13,312 bases of DNA from an uncultured Lachnospiraceae bacterium (GTDB taxonomy: Bacteria; Bacillota; Clostridia; Lachnospirales; Lachnospiraceae). The notes under the pieces were generated by a model. It was not told the DNA's origin. It ran no database searches and saw only the letters and a list, made by a program, of their open reading frames with translations. The stretch covers positions 1 to 13,312 of the forward strand of contig CACZNY010000018.1 of the NCBI GenBank assembly GCA_902782655.1, given 5' to 3'. Numbering within the stretch: the stretch's first letter is position 1; each line of letters begins with the position of its first letter. Below, piece after piece: positions 1 through 7,014 of this stretch. The position numbers were made by a program, and so were the translations under genes.

Positions 1-161
1 CCGTGGAACAGGGAGGCTGCATTTCCAAACGGAAACTACAGGAGATGTTTCAATTGGGAAGACCTTAGAAGCAGCATTTGAAAGCGTCACTGATAGGAAG
101 TGTTTATGTTTTGTCGGTTAATTTAAATATCAGATTATTGTCAGATTAGGAGGAAAAGAGA
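1..161 (+). other. left-edge region upstream of the hydrolase gene; possible 3' end of an upstream gene
   Basis: One forward frame stays open from base 2 to a TAA at 119-121 (39 codons, ending ...KCLCFVG). This could be the C-terminal tail of a gene cut by the window edge, but an open run of this length is also plausible by chance and I recognise no family in it. A second forward frame stops with TAG at 64-66. Bases 122-147 are AT-rich, as expected for a leader. I found no convincing -35/-10 pair: TTGTCG at 111-116 has no good -10 at 16-18 bases. The only clear element is the ribosome binding site AGGAGG at 148-153. Confidence 0.2.
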
Positions 162-1085
162 ATGAATTCTGTTGATTATTCCCTGAAGTCCAGCTGGTAC
201 AGACTTCCTGAGATCAACAAAGATGTCGACACGTTTTACATCTACTCGACGATGTATTTCGGAGCGAATGAGGGCGACCCTGACTATGCGGAGCTTGACA
301 ACGCCGAGGTGCTCTCGGGCATAGAGATCGAACACGCGATCAAGTCAAGCGTGTTTGAGGACTCCACGAACTTATTCATCCCCTACTACCATCAGGCAGG
401 TATGATGCTTGCGGGTATCACCTGGAAGGAGACCGGATCCATTGACGCGGCTGTCTCCGGAATCCCGTATACTGACATTACCGCCGCGCTTGATTATTAT
501 TTCGTGAACTTAAATAAAGACCGTCCGTTTATCATCGCCGGGCACAGTCAGGGCTCAGCCATCCTTCGGCTCGTGCTGAAAGGATATTTCAAGGAGCATC
601 CCGATTACTATGATCGCATGGTGGCCGCATACGCCATAGGCTATTCCATAACAAAGGATGACCTCAAGGCTAATCCGCATATGAAATTTGCAGAAGGTGA
701 AGATGATACGGGCGTCATCATCAGCTGGCATGCAGAAGGACCAAAGAACGTGGAGGCGAACGCCATGAACGCAGCGATGCTTCCGGATGGAGTAAGCATC
801 AATCCATTGAACTGGAAAAGGGATGATACGTATGCGCCATCAAGCATGAACCTCGGATCGATCGTGATGGATGAAAAGACCGGCGCGACCGAGATCCGGG
901 ATATAGGCGGGGATGCGCAGGTGAATACCGCCCGCGGTTCTGTCGTGACACACGCTGCCGCCGTGCCCAACGAAATGCAGGAATACGCCGGACCGGAGAG
1001 CTTCCATCAGGATGACTACTCTATTTTTTATAACAACGTCAAGGAGAACGTCGCAAAACGCATTGCGGCCTATATGGGCAAATGA
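162..1085 (+). CDS. DUF3089 family alpha/beta-hydrolase (esterase/lipase-like)
   Basis: This 307-residue protein is a predicted serine hydrolase of the DUF3089 branch of the alpha/beta-hydrolase fold; its substrate is unknown. The nucleophile elbow GHSQG is at residues 127-131 (Ser129), preceded by the beta-strand RPFIIAG. The family's INPLNW motif is at 213-218. A C-terminal HxxDYxxFYxN block starts at His282, the probable catalytic His. There is no signal peptide or membrane segment, so a cytoplasmic location is inferred; many relatives are lipoproteins. The start is supported by AGGAGG at 148-153 with 8 bases to the ATG. The stop overlaps the next start as ATGA (1082-1085), so translation is probably coupled to the patatin-like gene. 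Family assignment is strong; the ester substrate (lipid, or acyl groups on glycans) is a guess from the neighbours. Confidence 0.85.
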   Translation: MNSVDYSLKSSWYRLPEINKDVDTFYIYSTMYFGANEGDPDYAELDNAEVLSGIEIEHAIKSSVFEDSTNLFIPYYHQAGMMLAGITWKETGSIDAAVSGIPYTDITAALDYYFVNLNKDRPFIIAGHSQGSAILRLVLKGYFKEHPDYYDRMVAAYAIGYSITKDDLKANPHMKFAEGEDDTGVIISWHAEGPKNVEANAMNAAMLPDGVSINPLNWKRDDTYAPSSMNLGSIVMDEKTGATEIRDIGGDAQVNTARGSVVTHAAAVPNEMQEYAGPESFHQDDYSIFYNNVKENVAKRIAAYMGK

Positions 1086-1927
1086 GTACCGGAATAGTTA
1101 TGGAAGGCGGCGCCATGCGGGGAATGTTTACCTCCGGCGTGTTGGATGTGATGATGGAAAACGGGATCAGATTCGACGGAGCCGTCGGGGTATCCGCAGG
1201 CGCCATCTTCGGCTGCAATCTGAAATCAAGACAGCCGGGCAGAGCCATCAGATATAATAAGCGCTTTGCGAAGGACTGGAGATACTGCTCTCTTGCCTCG
1301 CTGATTCTTACGGGAGATATGTTCGGAGCAGAGTTTTGCTACGAGAAGATCCCCTTCCACTATGATCCTTTTGACCTTGAGACCTACCGCCAAAATCCCA
1401 TGCCCCTGTATGCTGTAATGACGGATGTAGATACCGGTAAGGCAGTGTACAAAGAGCTGAAGGAGGGCTCAGGTATAGACATGCTTTATTTCAAAGCCTC
1501 TGCCTCCATGCCTCTTGCCGCAAGACCCGTAGAGATCCTGGGGCATAAGTATCTTGACGGCGGGATAGCGGATTCTATCCCACTGCGCTTCATGCAGAAA
1601 AAAGGCTATGAAAAAAATGTGGTAGTGCTTACCCAGCCCCCGGGATTTGTAAAAGAGCCTGCGGGGAATATGCGTATAATAGGCGCCTTGCTTCATAAGT
1701 ATCCCGCACTGGCAAAGGCTATGGCCAAAAGGCACATCATGTACAATAAAGAGCTGGATCATGTAAAAAAATGCGCCTCCGAGGGAAGTGTCTTTATAAT
1801 CCAGCCTGCATACCCTCTGCATATAAACCATACGGAGCATGATCCTGAAGAGCTGCAGAGGGTTTATGATATCGGCAGGCGCACTATGGAGGAGGAGCTT
1901 GAGAGCTTAAAAGCTTTTATCTCATGA
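1082..1927 (+). CDS. patatin-like phospholipase (RssA/YjjU-type)
   Basis: A 281-residue patatin-like acyl hydrolase, expected to cleave acyl esters of (phospho)lipids with a Ser-Asp dyad. The oxyanion-hole motif EGGAMRG is at residues 8-14, the nucleophile motif GVSAG at 36-40 (Ser38) and the Asp motif DGG at 159-161 (Asp159). All key residues are present and the length fits the short bacterial class. No transmembrane segment or signal peptide is seen. The start overlaps the upstream stop (ATGA at 1082-1085) and there is no clear ribosome site, so coupling is likely. MSTGIVMEGG is also the typical N-terminus of the family, so the later Met at residue 7 is less likely. It is followed by another ATGA overlap into the glycosyltransferase gene. 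Two different acyl hydrolases next to a glycosyltransferase suggest glycolipid or acylated-glycan metabolism; that role is inference. Confidence 0.9.
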   Translation: MSTGIVMEGGAMRGMFTSGVLDVMMENGIRFDGAVGVSAGAIFGCNLKSRQPGRAIRYNKRFAKDWRYCSLASLILTGDMFGAEFCYEKIPFHYDPFDLETYRQNPMPLYAVMTDVDTGKAVYKELKEGSGIDMLYFKASASMPLAARPVEILGHKYLDGGIADSIPLRFMQKKGYEKNVVVLTQPPGFVKEPAGNMRIIGALLHKYPALAKAMAKRHIMYNKELDHVKKCASEGSVFIIQPAYPLHINHTEHDPEELQRVYDIGRRTMEEELESLKAFIS

Positions 1928-2967
1928 TATTGATAGTAGGCGATTACTATAGCGGCACGGGACCTGCTCTGGTGACAAAATATTATATAGAGACTCTGAC
2001 AGGCGAAAAGGTTCCGGAGTCGGGAGAGAGGAGAAAAAAACGCCGCAGGCACAGTAAGCCGGAGGCTGATTACCTGGTATCGGAGAGCAAGGCAGCGAGA
2101 TTTTTTGAGCTGCTCTTTAAGATTCCGCATGCCTCGGTCCTATTCCTCTCAGGTCATTCAAGACAGAATATCCTGGCCATGCGGATAGGCAGGCTGTTCG
2201 GAAGGAAGTCAGCCTATCTCATGCACGGAGCCGTGGAGTATGAGAACAGCATCAATCATGTGGAGGATGCCGGAATGGCAGGGGACGAGAGACTGATGAT
2301 GGAGCTTGCCGACTCGATCCTTGCAGTATCCGGACAGTTTGAGGGATGGCTTAAGGTGCATTATCCGCAGTATGCTTCAAAGATATCCCACGTAACCAAC
2401 GGCATTGACTGGGATATGATAAGGGAGAATGCCACAGCGGATGAACGCGATCCCGAAGGGATCATATCGGTAGGCGGCGGCATGCCGAGGAAGTGCATCA
2501 TAAATATCTGCAAAGCCGTGGAGAGGCTTAATGCCAAAGGTCACAGCATAACTCTCACCGTTGCCGGTGACAGGGGAGCAGACAGCGAAGCTATAGGGGC
2601 TTATCCCTTTGTCAGGGATATAGGCCTCGTTTCCCATGATGAGCTCATGCGCGAGTATCACAGAAACAGGATCTTCGTGCAGAACTCCGTTTTTGAAACC
2701 TTCGGTCTCGCCCCGATAGAAGCGCTCCTGTCATATGCGGACGTACTCATTTCCAGAGAATGCGGGGCTTTGAGTGTCATAAAAAAGACTGAGGATATGG
2801 ATATTATAAACGATCCGAATGATATAGATGAGATAGCGTCAAAGCTGGAGACCCTGCTTAAAGAAGAGAATCATACCAGGCTTCTCGTAGAGCTTGATAA
2901 GGAGAATACCTCCTGGAAAAAACGTGCCGCAGAGCTCAAAGCAAAGCTTTCGGCACTGTCAGGCTGA
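1924..2967 (+). CDS. GT4-like (GT-B fold) glycosyltransferase
   Basis: A 347-residue protein with the features of group 1/GT4 glycosyltransferases, which transfer a sugar from a nucleotide donor with retention of configuration. The C-terminal half carries a Rossmann-like strand (IISVGGGMPRK, about 180-190) and the EX7E nucleotide-sugar signature in FETFGLAPIEAL (Glu258 and Glu266). The N-terminal half has the acceptor-domain pattern (SAYLMHGAVEYENS at about 96-109) and ends in HVTNGID (156-162), the usual lead into the second domain. An unusually basic stretch (residues 36-43, Arg/Lys-rich) lies near the N-terminus. The last ~30 residues are Lys/Glu-rich and may be helical. The start overlaps the patatin stop (ATGA at 1924-1927). 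The stop overlaps the end of the opposite operon by 9 bases. Donor and acceptor cannot be read from the sequence. Confidence 0.8.
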   Translation: MILIVGDYYSGTGPALVTKYYIETLTGEKVPESGERRKKRRRHSKPEADYLVSESKAARFFELLFKIPHASVLFLSGHSRQNILAMRIGRLFGRKSAYLMHGAVEYENSINHVEDAGMAGDERLMMELADSILAVSGQFEGWLKVHYPQYASKISHVTNGIDWDMIRENATADERDPEGIISVGGGMPRKCIINICKAVERLNAKGHSITLTVAGDRGADSEAIGAYPFVRDIGLVSHDELMREYHRNRIFVQNSVFETFGLAPIEALLSYADVLISRECGALSVIKKTEDMDIINDPNDIDEIASKLETLLKEENHTRLLVELDKENTSWKKRAAELKAKLSALSG

Positions 2968-2978
2968 GCCGGCGCTTT
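2943..2978. terminator. weak imperfect inverted repeat at the convergent operon ends
   Basis: AAAGC (2943-2947) pairs with GCTTT (2974-2978) and CGGC (2951-2954) with GCCG (2968-2971), with a small internal loop of 3 versus 2 bases. The 13-base apical segment contains both overlapping stop codons. Short T runs flank the structure on both strands, so it could act as a bidirectional terminator for the two convergent operons. The stem is short and interrupted, and the T tract after it (TTTTCCTTTCC) is not ideal. This is a suggestion only. Confidence 0.3.
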
Positions 2979-3816
2979 TCCTTTCCTCGAGGATCTTTCT
3001 GTATTCCTTTCTTCCTTCCTTCATCGCCCTGTAGGCATCAAGGGTGGATATAGTGTTTTTGTATTCCTTTCTTTTCCTTATAAGATTCTGCCAGGTGAGG
3101 ATATGCCATATCCTGCCGTCCATGGCCTCGTACCCCGCGCCCCTGGCATGATAGAAATCCCTGTCAAAGCCCGTGAACCAGCTGGACTCATTAGGCAGCG
3201 TCTGCGCGATCTTCGAGGGAATATAGATCCTCTGTATACCTCGTCTTGCGGCTTCGAAGAGGAAGATGTTTTCCTCTCCCATCCTGTATCTGGCCCCCGC
3301 CCCGAAGTCCTCATCAAACCTGAGTCCTCCCAGCAGGGATTTTCTCACCGCGATCTCAGGCGAGAATATCCTCATCATATCCTTCTTCGACATCACTCCC
3401 TCGCTGCTTCTGACGGGCTGATGTCTTTCAGTTCTTTCGATGAAAAAGCAGATAATACCCGCCTCGGGATACCGCTCAAAGGCATTCTCCACTATGTCAG
3501 CGGCATCGTTCGTATACTTCACGTCATTATCGCAGAAAAGGCAGATATCGTCCGTGGCTTCGAAAAGAGCCAGGTTGCGCGACCTGGAAAGCCCTTTTTC
3601 TTTTTTTTCCACTATGCGTATCGTCTGTCTGGGCTTGCCCTCGTCAGTTCCTCCGCAGGGTCTGCCGTCCTCCATGACCATGCCGGAGTCCAGCACCACG
3701 TTGCGCTTCGCCGCCCTGCTGCACTGATTCACTATGACTGTATCGGTACGGATATTCAGTTTTTCTATGTAGTATAGCGGATCTCCCTCCTCCATGACAG
3801 AAAGCAGTGTCTGCAA
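2959..3816 (-). CDS. family 2-like glycosyltransferase (TTG start)
   Basis: A 285-residue GT-A fold glycosyltransferase. Motifs counted from the TTG start: VIVNQCS at about 27-33 (first nucleotide-binding strand), GLSRSRNLA at about 75-83, and the DXD-like metal/nucleotide site CDNDV with Asp96 and Asp98. A later FGAGARYRMGEEN block is where the catalytic base (Glu) is expected. The frame is open to an ATG at 3912, but that would overlap the preceding gene by 94 bases. The TTG at 3816-3814 has AGGAGG at 3830-3825 with exactly 8 bases between, and the GT domain begins at once, so I prefer TTG. The gene then begins 2 bases after the stop of the upstream GT2 gene and is last in the leftward operon. 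Residues about 34-68 form a longer than usual linker before the GLSRSRN motif. Donor and acceptor are unknown. Confidence 0.8.
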   Translation of the reverse strand: MQTLLSVMEEGDPLYYIEKLNIRTDTVIVNQCSRAAKRNVVLDSGMVMEDGRPCGGTDEGKPRQTIRIVEKKEKGLSRSRNLALFEATDDICLFCDNDVKYTNDAADIVENAFERYPEAGIICFFIERTERHQPVRSSEGVMSKKDMMRIFSPEIAVRKSLLGGLRFDEDFGAGARYRMGEENIFLFEAARRGIQRIYIPSKIAQTLPNESSWFTGFDRDFYHARGAGYEAMDGRIWHILTWQNLIRKRKEYKNTISTLDAYRAMKEGRKEYRKILEERKSAGSA

Positions 3817-3818
3817 TT

Positions 3819-4646
3819 TCAGATCCTCCTTTTTACGGCATTTATGGCAAAGCAGATAAAGCAGTAAAGACTGTAGGGAATGGAAAGTCCCTCGTTCATA
3901 TAAAGCCCCCATATCCTTTTTATCCCTACAAGCTTATTGGATGAAAGGGTCTTCCCGCTCCTTCTGTACAGGGTAAGAGCCTCGTCAAGTCCCGATGCCG
4001 TACCTGTTTTTTTCAGTATCTTCCACCAGTTCGCCGAGTCCTCCGAGGCGATGTAGGGGAAATAGATATCTTCCTTTGAAAGCTTCCCCATATCAAACAT
4101 CACCGTGCTGGTAAATATAGTCGTATTCTTAAGAGCCTGCCTGTAATCAATACTTAAAGGAACCCTGGCAGTCTTCCCCATCCCCACACAGTTTTCATCC
4201 GCAAATTCATATGAAGTGAAGGAAAAAGCCGCTCCCCTGTCTTTCATAAAGATCAGCTGCTTTTCTATTTTATCCGGCAGCCATTTGTCATCAGCGTCGA
4301 TGAAGGTGATATAATCTCCCCCCGCCTCATCTATGCCGGTATTCCTTGCACCTGCCGCGCCCTTCTTTTTTTTGTTATCAAGAAGCTTTATGGTTATATT
4401 GTCATAACTTCCTGTGGAGCCATTAAGGCGGTTTACATAATCCAAAACCACCCTTCCGGTGTCGTCCGAGGAGCCGTCATCCACGACTATGACCTCTATC
4501 CTCCCGTAGGTCTGAGCTGTTACGGATTCAAGGGTTTCAATGATAAAATCCCTGCTGTTATATACCGGGATAATGACCGAGACCAGCTTTTGCTGCCCTG
4601 TCATCCCTGATGCATCCTTATTCCCCCCCGTGCCGGCATCAGCCAT
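3819..4646 (-). CDS. GT2 glycosyltransferase (EpsJ/CpsI-like)
   Basis: A GT-A family 2 glycosyltransferase of 275 residues if it starts at 4646. The core begins VSVIIPVYNS (22-31), with VVDDGSSDD at 54-62, the AGARNTG motif at 98-104 and the DXD-type site FIDADD at 115-120. SEDSANWWK (201-209) is the usual ED(Y)xxW catalytic-base region. The C-terminus (about 229-275) matches the common tail of capsule GT2 enzymes (LSSNKL, then a short hydrophobic stretch and basic end). Two starts are possible. ATG 4646 lies 2 bases after the upstream stop with only a weak GAGG. ATG 4604 (Met15) has AAGGA 10 bases upstream and gives a more typical N-terminus. A run of seven G (opposite 4623-4629) lies between them. 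The enzyme probably adds one sugar to an undecaprenyl-linked repeat unit; which one is unknown. Confidence 0.88.
   Translation of the reverse strand: MADAGTGGNKDASGMTGQQKLVSVIIPVYNSRDFIIETLESVTAQTYGRIEVIVVDDGSSDDTGRVVLDYVNRLNGSTGSYDNITIKLLDNKKKKGAAGARNTGIDEAGGDYITFIDADDKWLPDKIEKQLIFMKDRGAAFSFTSYEFADENCVGMGKTARVPLSIDYRQALKNTTIFTSTVMFDMGKLSKEDIYFPYIASEDSANWWKILKKTGTASGLDEALTLYRRSGKTLSSNKLVGIKRIWGLYMNEGLSIPYSLYCFICFAINAVKRRI
3825..3830 (-). promoter_or_regulatory. ribosome binding site that fixes a TTG start
   Basis: AGGAGG on the - strand, 8 bases upstream of TTG 3816-3814. It lies inside the last codons of the upstream GT2 gene. It supports the TTG over the much longer ATG-initiated frame from 3912 and over the nearer CTG at 3822, which is only 2 bases from the site. 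Confidence 0.75.
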
Positions 4647-4648
4647 GC

Positions 4649-6004
4649 TCAGGCCTCTATCCTTTCCGAAGTGCCCTCGGTGCTCTCTTTGGTAAACAGT
4701 ATCTTTATGGTGAGTATCATGAGCTTGATATCAAGCCCTATTGAAAACTGCTCGATGTAGTAGAGATCGAGCTTAAGCTTGTCGTAAGGCTTCGTATTAT
4801 ACTTGCCGTAGAGCTGGGCGTAGCCCGTGATGCCGGCTCTTATCTTCATCCTGTAGGAGAATTCCGGCATATCCTCCATATACTTTTTGATAAATTCAGG
4901 TCTTTCGGGTCTCGGTCCCACGAAGGACATATCCCCCTTAAGCACGTTAATGAGCTGGGGCAGCTCGTCGATACGGAGCTTTCTTATTATCCTCCCAACC
5001 TTTGTGATCCGGGGATCATTCTCCGTCGCGAGCACCGCCTTTCCCTTTTCTTCCGCATCCACCACCATGGATCGGAATTTAAGGATCTGGAATTCACTGG
5101 CGTTCTTTGTGCATCTTACCTGCCTGTAGAGCACCGGTCCGCCATCGGATATCTTTATGGCTATGGCAGTGATGAGCAGTATCGGTGAGGTTATTATCAT
5201 GAGAATGAGAGAAAACAGGATATCCCATGCCCTTTTTATTACCCTCTCCTCGTACTCCAGAGGATTGCCCTCTGTCAGCAGCAGCGGAGTGTCGAAAAGA
5301 TGCACCGGAGCTGATCCGTTCAGTATGATATCCGATATCTTGGGAGTTGCATATATCCTTTTGCTGTTTTCATAGCAGTACTTGAAGATCTTATTCCTTT
5401 CCTCTACCGGGATATCCACCAGCATTACGGTATTATTCCTGTCTATAGCCTCCGTGATGGCGCTGTCACTGTCCTTCGCGCTCACCATGTCCACTATATT
5501 AAACTGATCCCTTCTTGTATGCAGCTTCGGCATCAGATCCTCCACGGCCTCGCTTCCGTAGATCATCAGCACGTCATAGGGTCTGAAGGCCTTCCTGTAC
5601 CAGGCGCTCATCAGAGTGATAAAAGCGAAATCAACCGTGATCTGTATGGCAAAGCCCGCGATCAGGGCACGGGGATCCGGGAATTTCAGCGAAAGCAGCA
5701 TGAGCAGCACGTAGAAAGCGCAGTCTGCAAAGAGCGTGGTAAAAAAGTGCGAGAATAAAACCTCGCCGTTTTTCCTGACACCTACCAGCAGCCCGCCGAA
5801 GACCCGCCCCAGAAATACGAGCATCACGATATAGATCCCCGACATCAGTACATGCCCTCTGAAGTAGAGCATGGTACGGAAGCCGGAGTTATAGTACCTG
5901 TTCATTATGTAAATGACCACTGCCGTCTCGAATACGCACAGGACGGCGGCCGTCGCCAGCATGAAAAGCCGGCGCAGGGCATCCGAATTACTCAGCTTGC
6001 TCAT
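4649..6004 (-). CDS. polyprenyl glycosylphosphotransferase (initiating sugar transferase, WcaJ/EpsL-like)
   Basis: A 451-residue membrane enzyme that starts polysaccharide synthesis by moving a sugar-1-phosphate from a nucleotide sugar to undecaprenyl phosphate on the cytoplasmic face. The N-terminal part has about four hydrophobic segments (11-34, 47-71, 84-107, 114-135) and then a soluble linker domain. The C-terminal bacterial sugar transferase domain runs from about 256 to 440: KRAWDI followed by the membrane re-entrant segment (262-285), ILKFRSM (307-313), DELPQL (346-351, catalytic Asp-Glu pair) and FVGPRPERPEF (361-371). I start it at ATG 6004, which overlaps the preceding stop (ATGA 6004-6001) and has AAGGA 4 bases upstream. 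The frame is open to ATG 6034, but that lies inside the upstream gene. Specificity (glucose, galactose or other) cannot be told. It sits among three GT2 genes, as expected for a repeat-unit assembly block. Confidence 0.93.
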   Translation of the reverse strand: MSKLSNSDALRRLFMLATAAVLCVFETAVVIYIMNRYYNSGFRTMLYFRGHVLMSGIYIVMLVFLGRVFGGLLVGVRKNGEVLFSHFFTTLFADCAFYVLLMLLSLKFPDPRALIAGFAIQITVDFAFITLMSAWYRKAFRPYDVLMIYGSEAVEDLMPKLHTRRDQFNIVDMVSAKDSDSAITEAIDRNNTVMLVDIPVEERNKIFKYCYENSKRIYATPKISDIILNGSAPVHLFDTPLLLTEGNPLEYEERVIKRAWDILFSLILMIITSPILLITAIAIKISDGGPVLYRQVRCTKNASEFQILKFRSMVVDAEEKGKAVLATENDPRITKVGRIIRKLRIDELPQLINVLKGDMSFVGPRPERPEFIKKYMEDMPEFSYRMKIRAGITGYAQLYGKYNTKPYDKLKLDLYYIEQFSIGLDIKLMILTIKILFTKESTEGTSERIEA

Positions 6005-6912
6005 CGTTTCCTTAGTAATAAAAGCATCAGCCACCCCGGGATACCGGTTACCGCTATCTTCGCGGGCAGCCTGTACTGATCCCTGTATTTCCTGTCAACA
6101 GCTCCCCAAAACCTCAGATAATGCGAAGCGAATTTCGTCTTCATAACAGACCAGGGCCAGGACAGCGCCCTCTGGTAATAATATATAAACCATCCGGTAG
6201 GCGCCTCGTACCGAAGCTCCTTCGCCCTGTCGGTAAGCCCTCTGCTCATAAGCTCGCATATTGTAAGGATCCTGGGAAGAAGATAAAAAATATGCCCCTC
6301 ATCTATCCTGTCATAGACCACGTCCTCAGGCACATATTTCTCTCCCTCGATCTCTGGAAAAAGATTCTGTCTTAAGAGCTCAGTCCTGAATACAAGGGTG
6401 GTCTCACCGCTGAACCCCTTCTGATAAAGCTCCCTGAAAGAAACTTTTCTTCCGATCTTCTTAGGGAAGGTATTACCGTACAGCACTTTAACCACATTCT
6501 CGCCCTTATAGGCAATGATGCCGGCAAGCCGGTCTGCGCCGGTCTCTCCGCCTTCCTCCCTGAGCTGCTCCTTAGCCTCATTCCATACCATCAATATATC
6601 ATTCACGGCAGTATCTGACAAATGATCATCAGAATCAAGACAGATAAAAAGCTCCGTCTCACAGTTAAGCACACCTGTATTATGTGCCCGCATTTTCCCG
6701 CCGTTTTCGCGCTTGATATACTTTATGTCAACCCTGCCTTCCTCCTGAAATTCCTGTACAACCTGCGCTGTATCATCAGTGGAGCCGTCATCCACAATAA
6801 GCCAGACAAAATCCTTGCTTGTCTGCCTCTTTATGCTGATATATGCTCTTTTCAGATTCTCCGCCCTGTTGTATGCAGGTGTGAAGATAGTAAGAGAAGC
6901 TTTCTTTTCCAT
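6001..6912 (-). CDS. GT2 glycosyltransferase
   Basis: A 303-residue GT-A family 2 glycosyltransferase. The N-terminal core has LTIFTPAYNR (7-16), LIVDDGSTDDT (38-48), the MRAHNTG motif (74-80) and the DXD-type site LDSDDH (92-97). An EDVVYDR-type stretch follows in the second half at the position of the catalytic base. The C-terminal ~70 residues are rich in Trp/Tyr/Arg and end in a hydrophobic segment before a basic tail, suggesting peripheral contact with the membrane. The ATG at 6912 has a GAGG about 11 bases upstream. It is the first gene after the 102-base gap in the leftward operon, and its stop overlaps the start of the initiating transferase (ATGA). Sugar specificity is unknown. Confidence 0.9.
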   Translation of the reverse strand: MEKKASLTIFTPAYNRAENLKRAYISIKRQTSKDFVWLIVDDGSTDDTAQVVQEFQEEGRVDIKYIKRENGGKMRAHNTGVLNCETELFICLDSDDHLSDTAVNDILMVWNEAKEQLREEGGETGADRLAGIIAYKGENVVKVLYGNTFPKKIGRKVSFRELYQKGFSGETTLVFRTELLRQNLFPEIEGEKYVPEDVVYDRIDEGHIFYLLPRILTICELMSRGLTDRAKELRYEAPTGWFIYYYQRALSWPWSVMKTKFASHYLRFWGAVDRKYRDQYRLPAKIAVTGIPGWLMLLLLRKR

Positions 6913-7014
6913 GTTTACATAATCCTCAGGCTATGTCAGCCAACCCCATTAACAGCTCTTCAAAACGACAATATAAACTGACTTTGCCGTTTCCTGTAAC
7001 AGTTACACAGATCC
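6913..7014. other. largest gap inside the leftward operon, with a 13-base palindrome
   Basis: All other junctions in this operon are overlaps or gaps of 0-7 bases, so this 102-base gap stands out. It contains a perfect palindrome TGTAAC-A-GTTACA at 6995-7007, just after the upstream stop, and a weak GGCT/AGCC repeat (6929-6932 and 6938-6941) with a 5-base loop just before the next gene. I found no convincing -35/-10 pair (TATATT on the - strand lacks a -35) and no GC-rich hairpin plus T tract. It may be a regulatory or module boundary. Confidence 0.35.

Noticed and set aside
1..66. Short forward frame ending at TAG 64-66 as a regulator C-terminus
   Set aside because: Only about 20 codons and no recognisable motif; no better than the competing frame that ends at 121.
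3103..3777. Long + strand open frame opposite the last GT2 gene (224 codons)
   Set aside because: Shadow of the real - strand gene; its translation shows no family motif and it has no ribosome site.
3817..3912. N-terminal extension of the last GT2 gene to ATG 3912
   Set aside because: It overlaps the upstream GT2 coding region by 94 bases and the true ribosome site AGGAGG lies inside it, 8 bases before TTG 3816.
6005..6034. Start of the initiating transferase at ATG 6034
   Set aside because: ATG 6004 gives the operon's usual ATGA overlap and has AAGGA just upstream; the 10 extra residues lie within the upstream GT2 gene.
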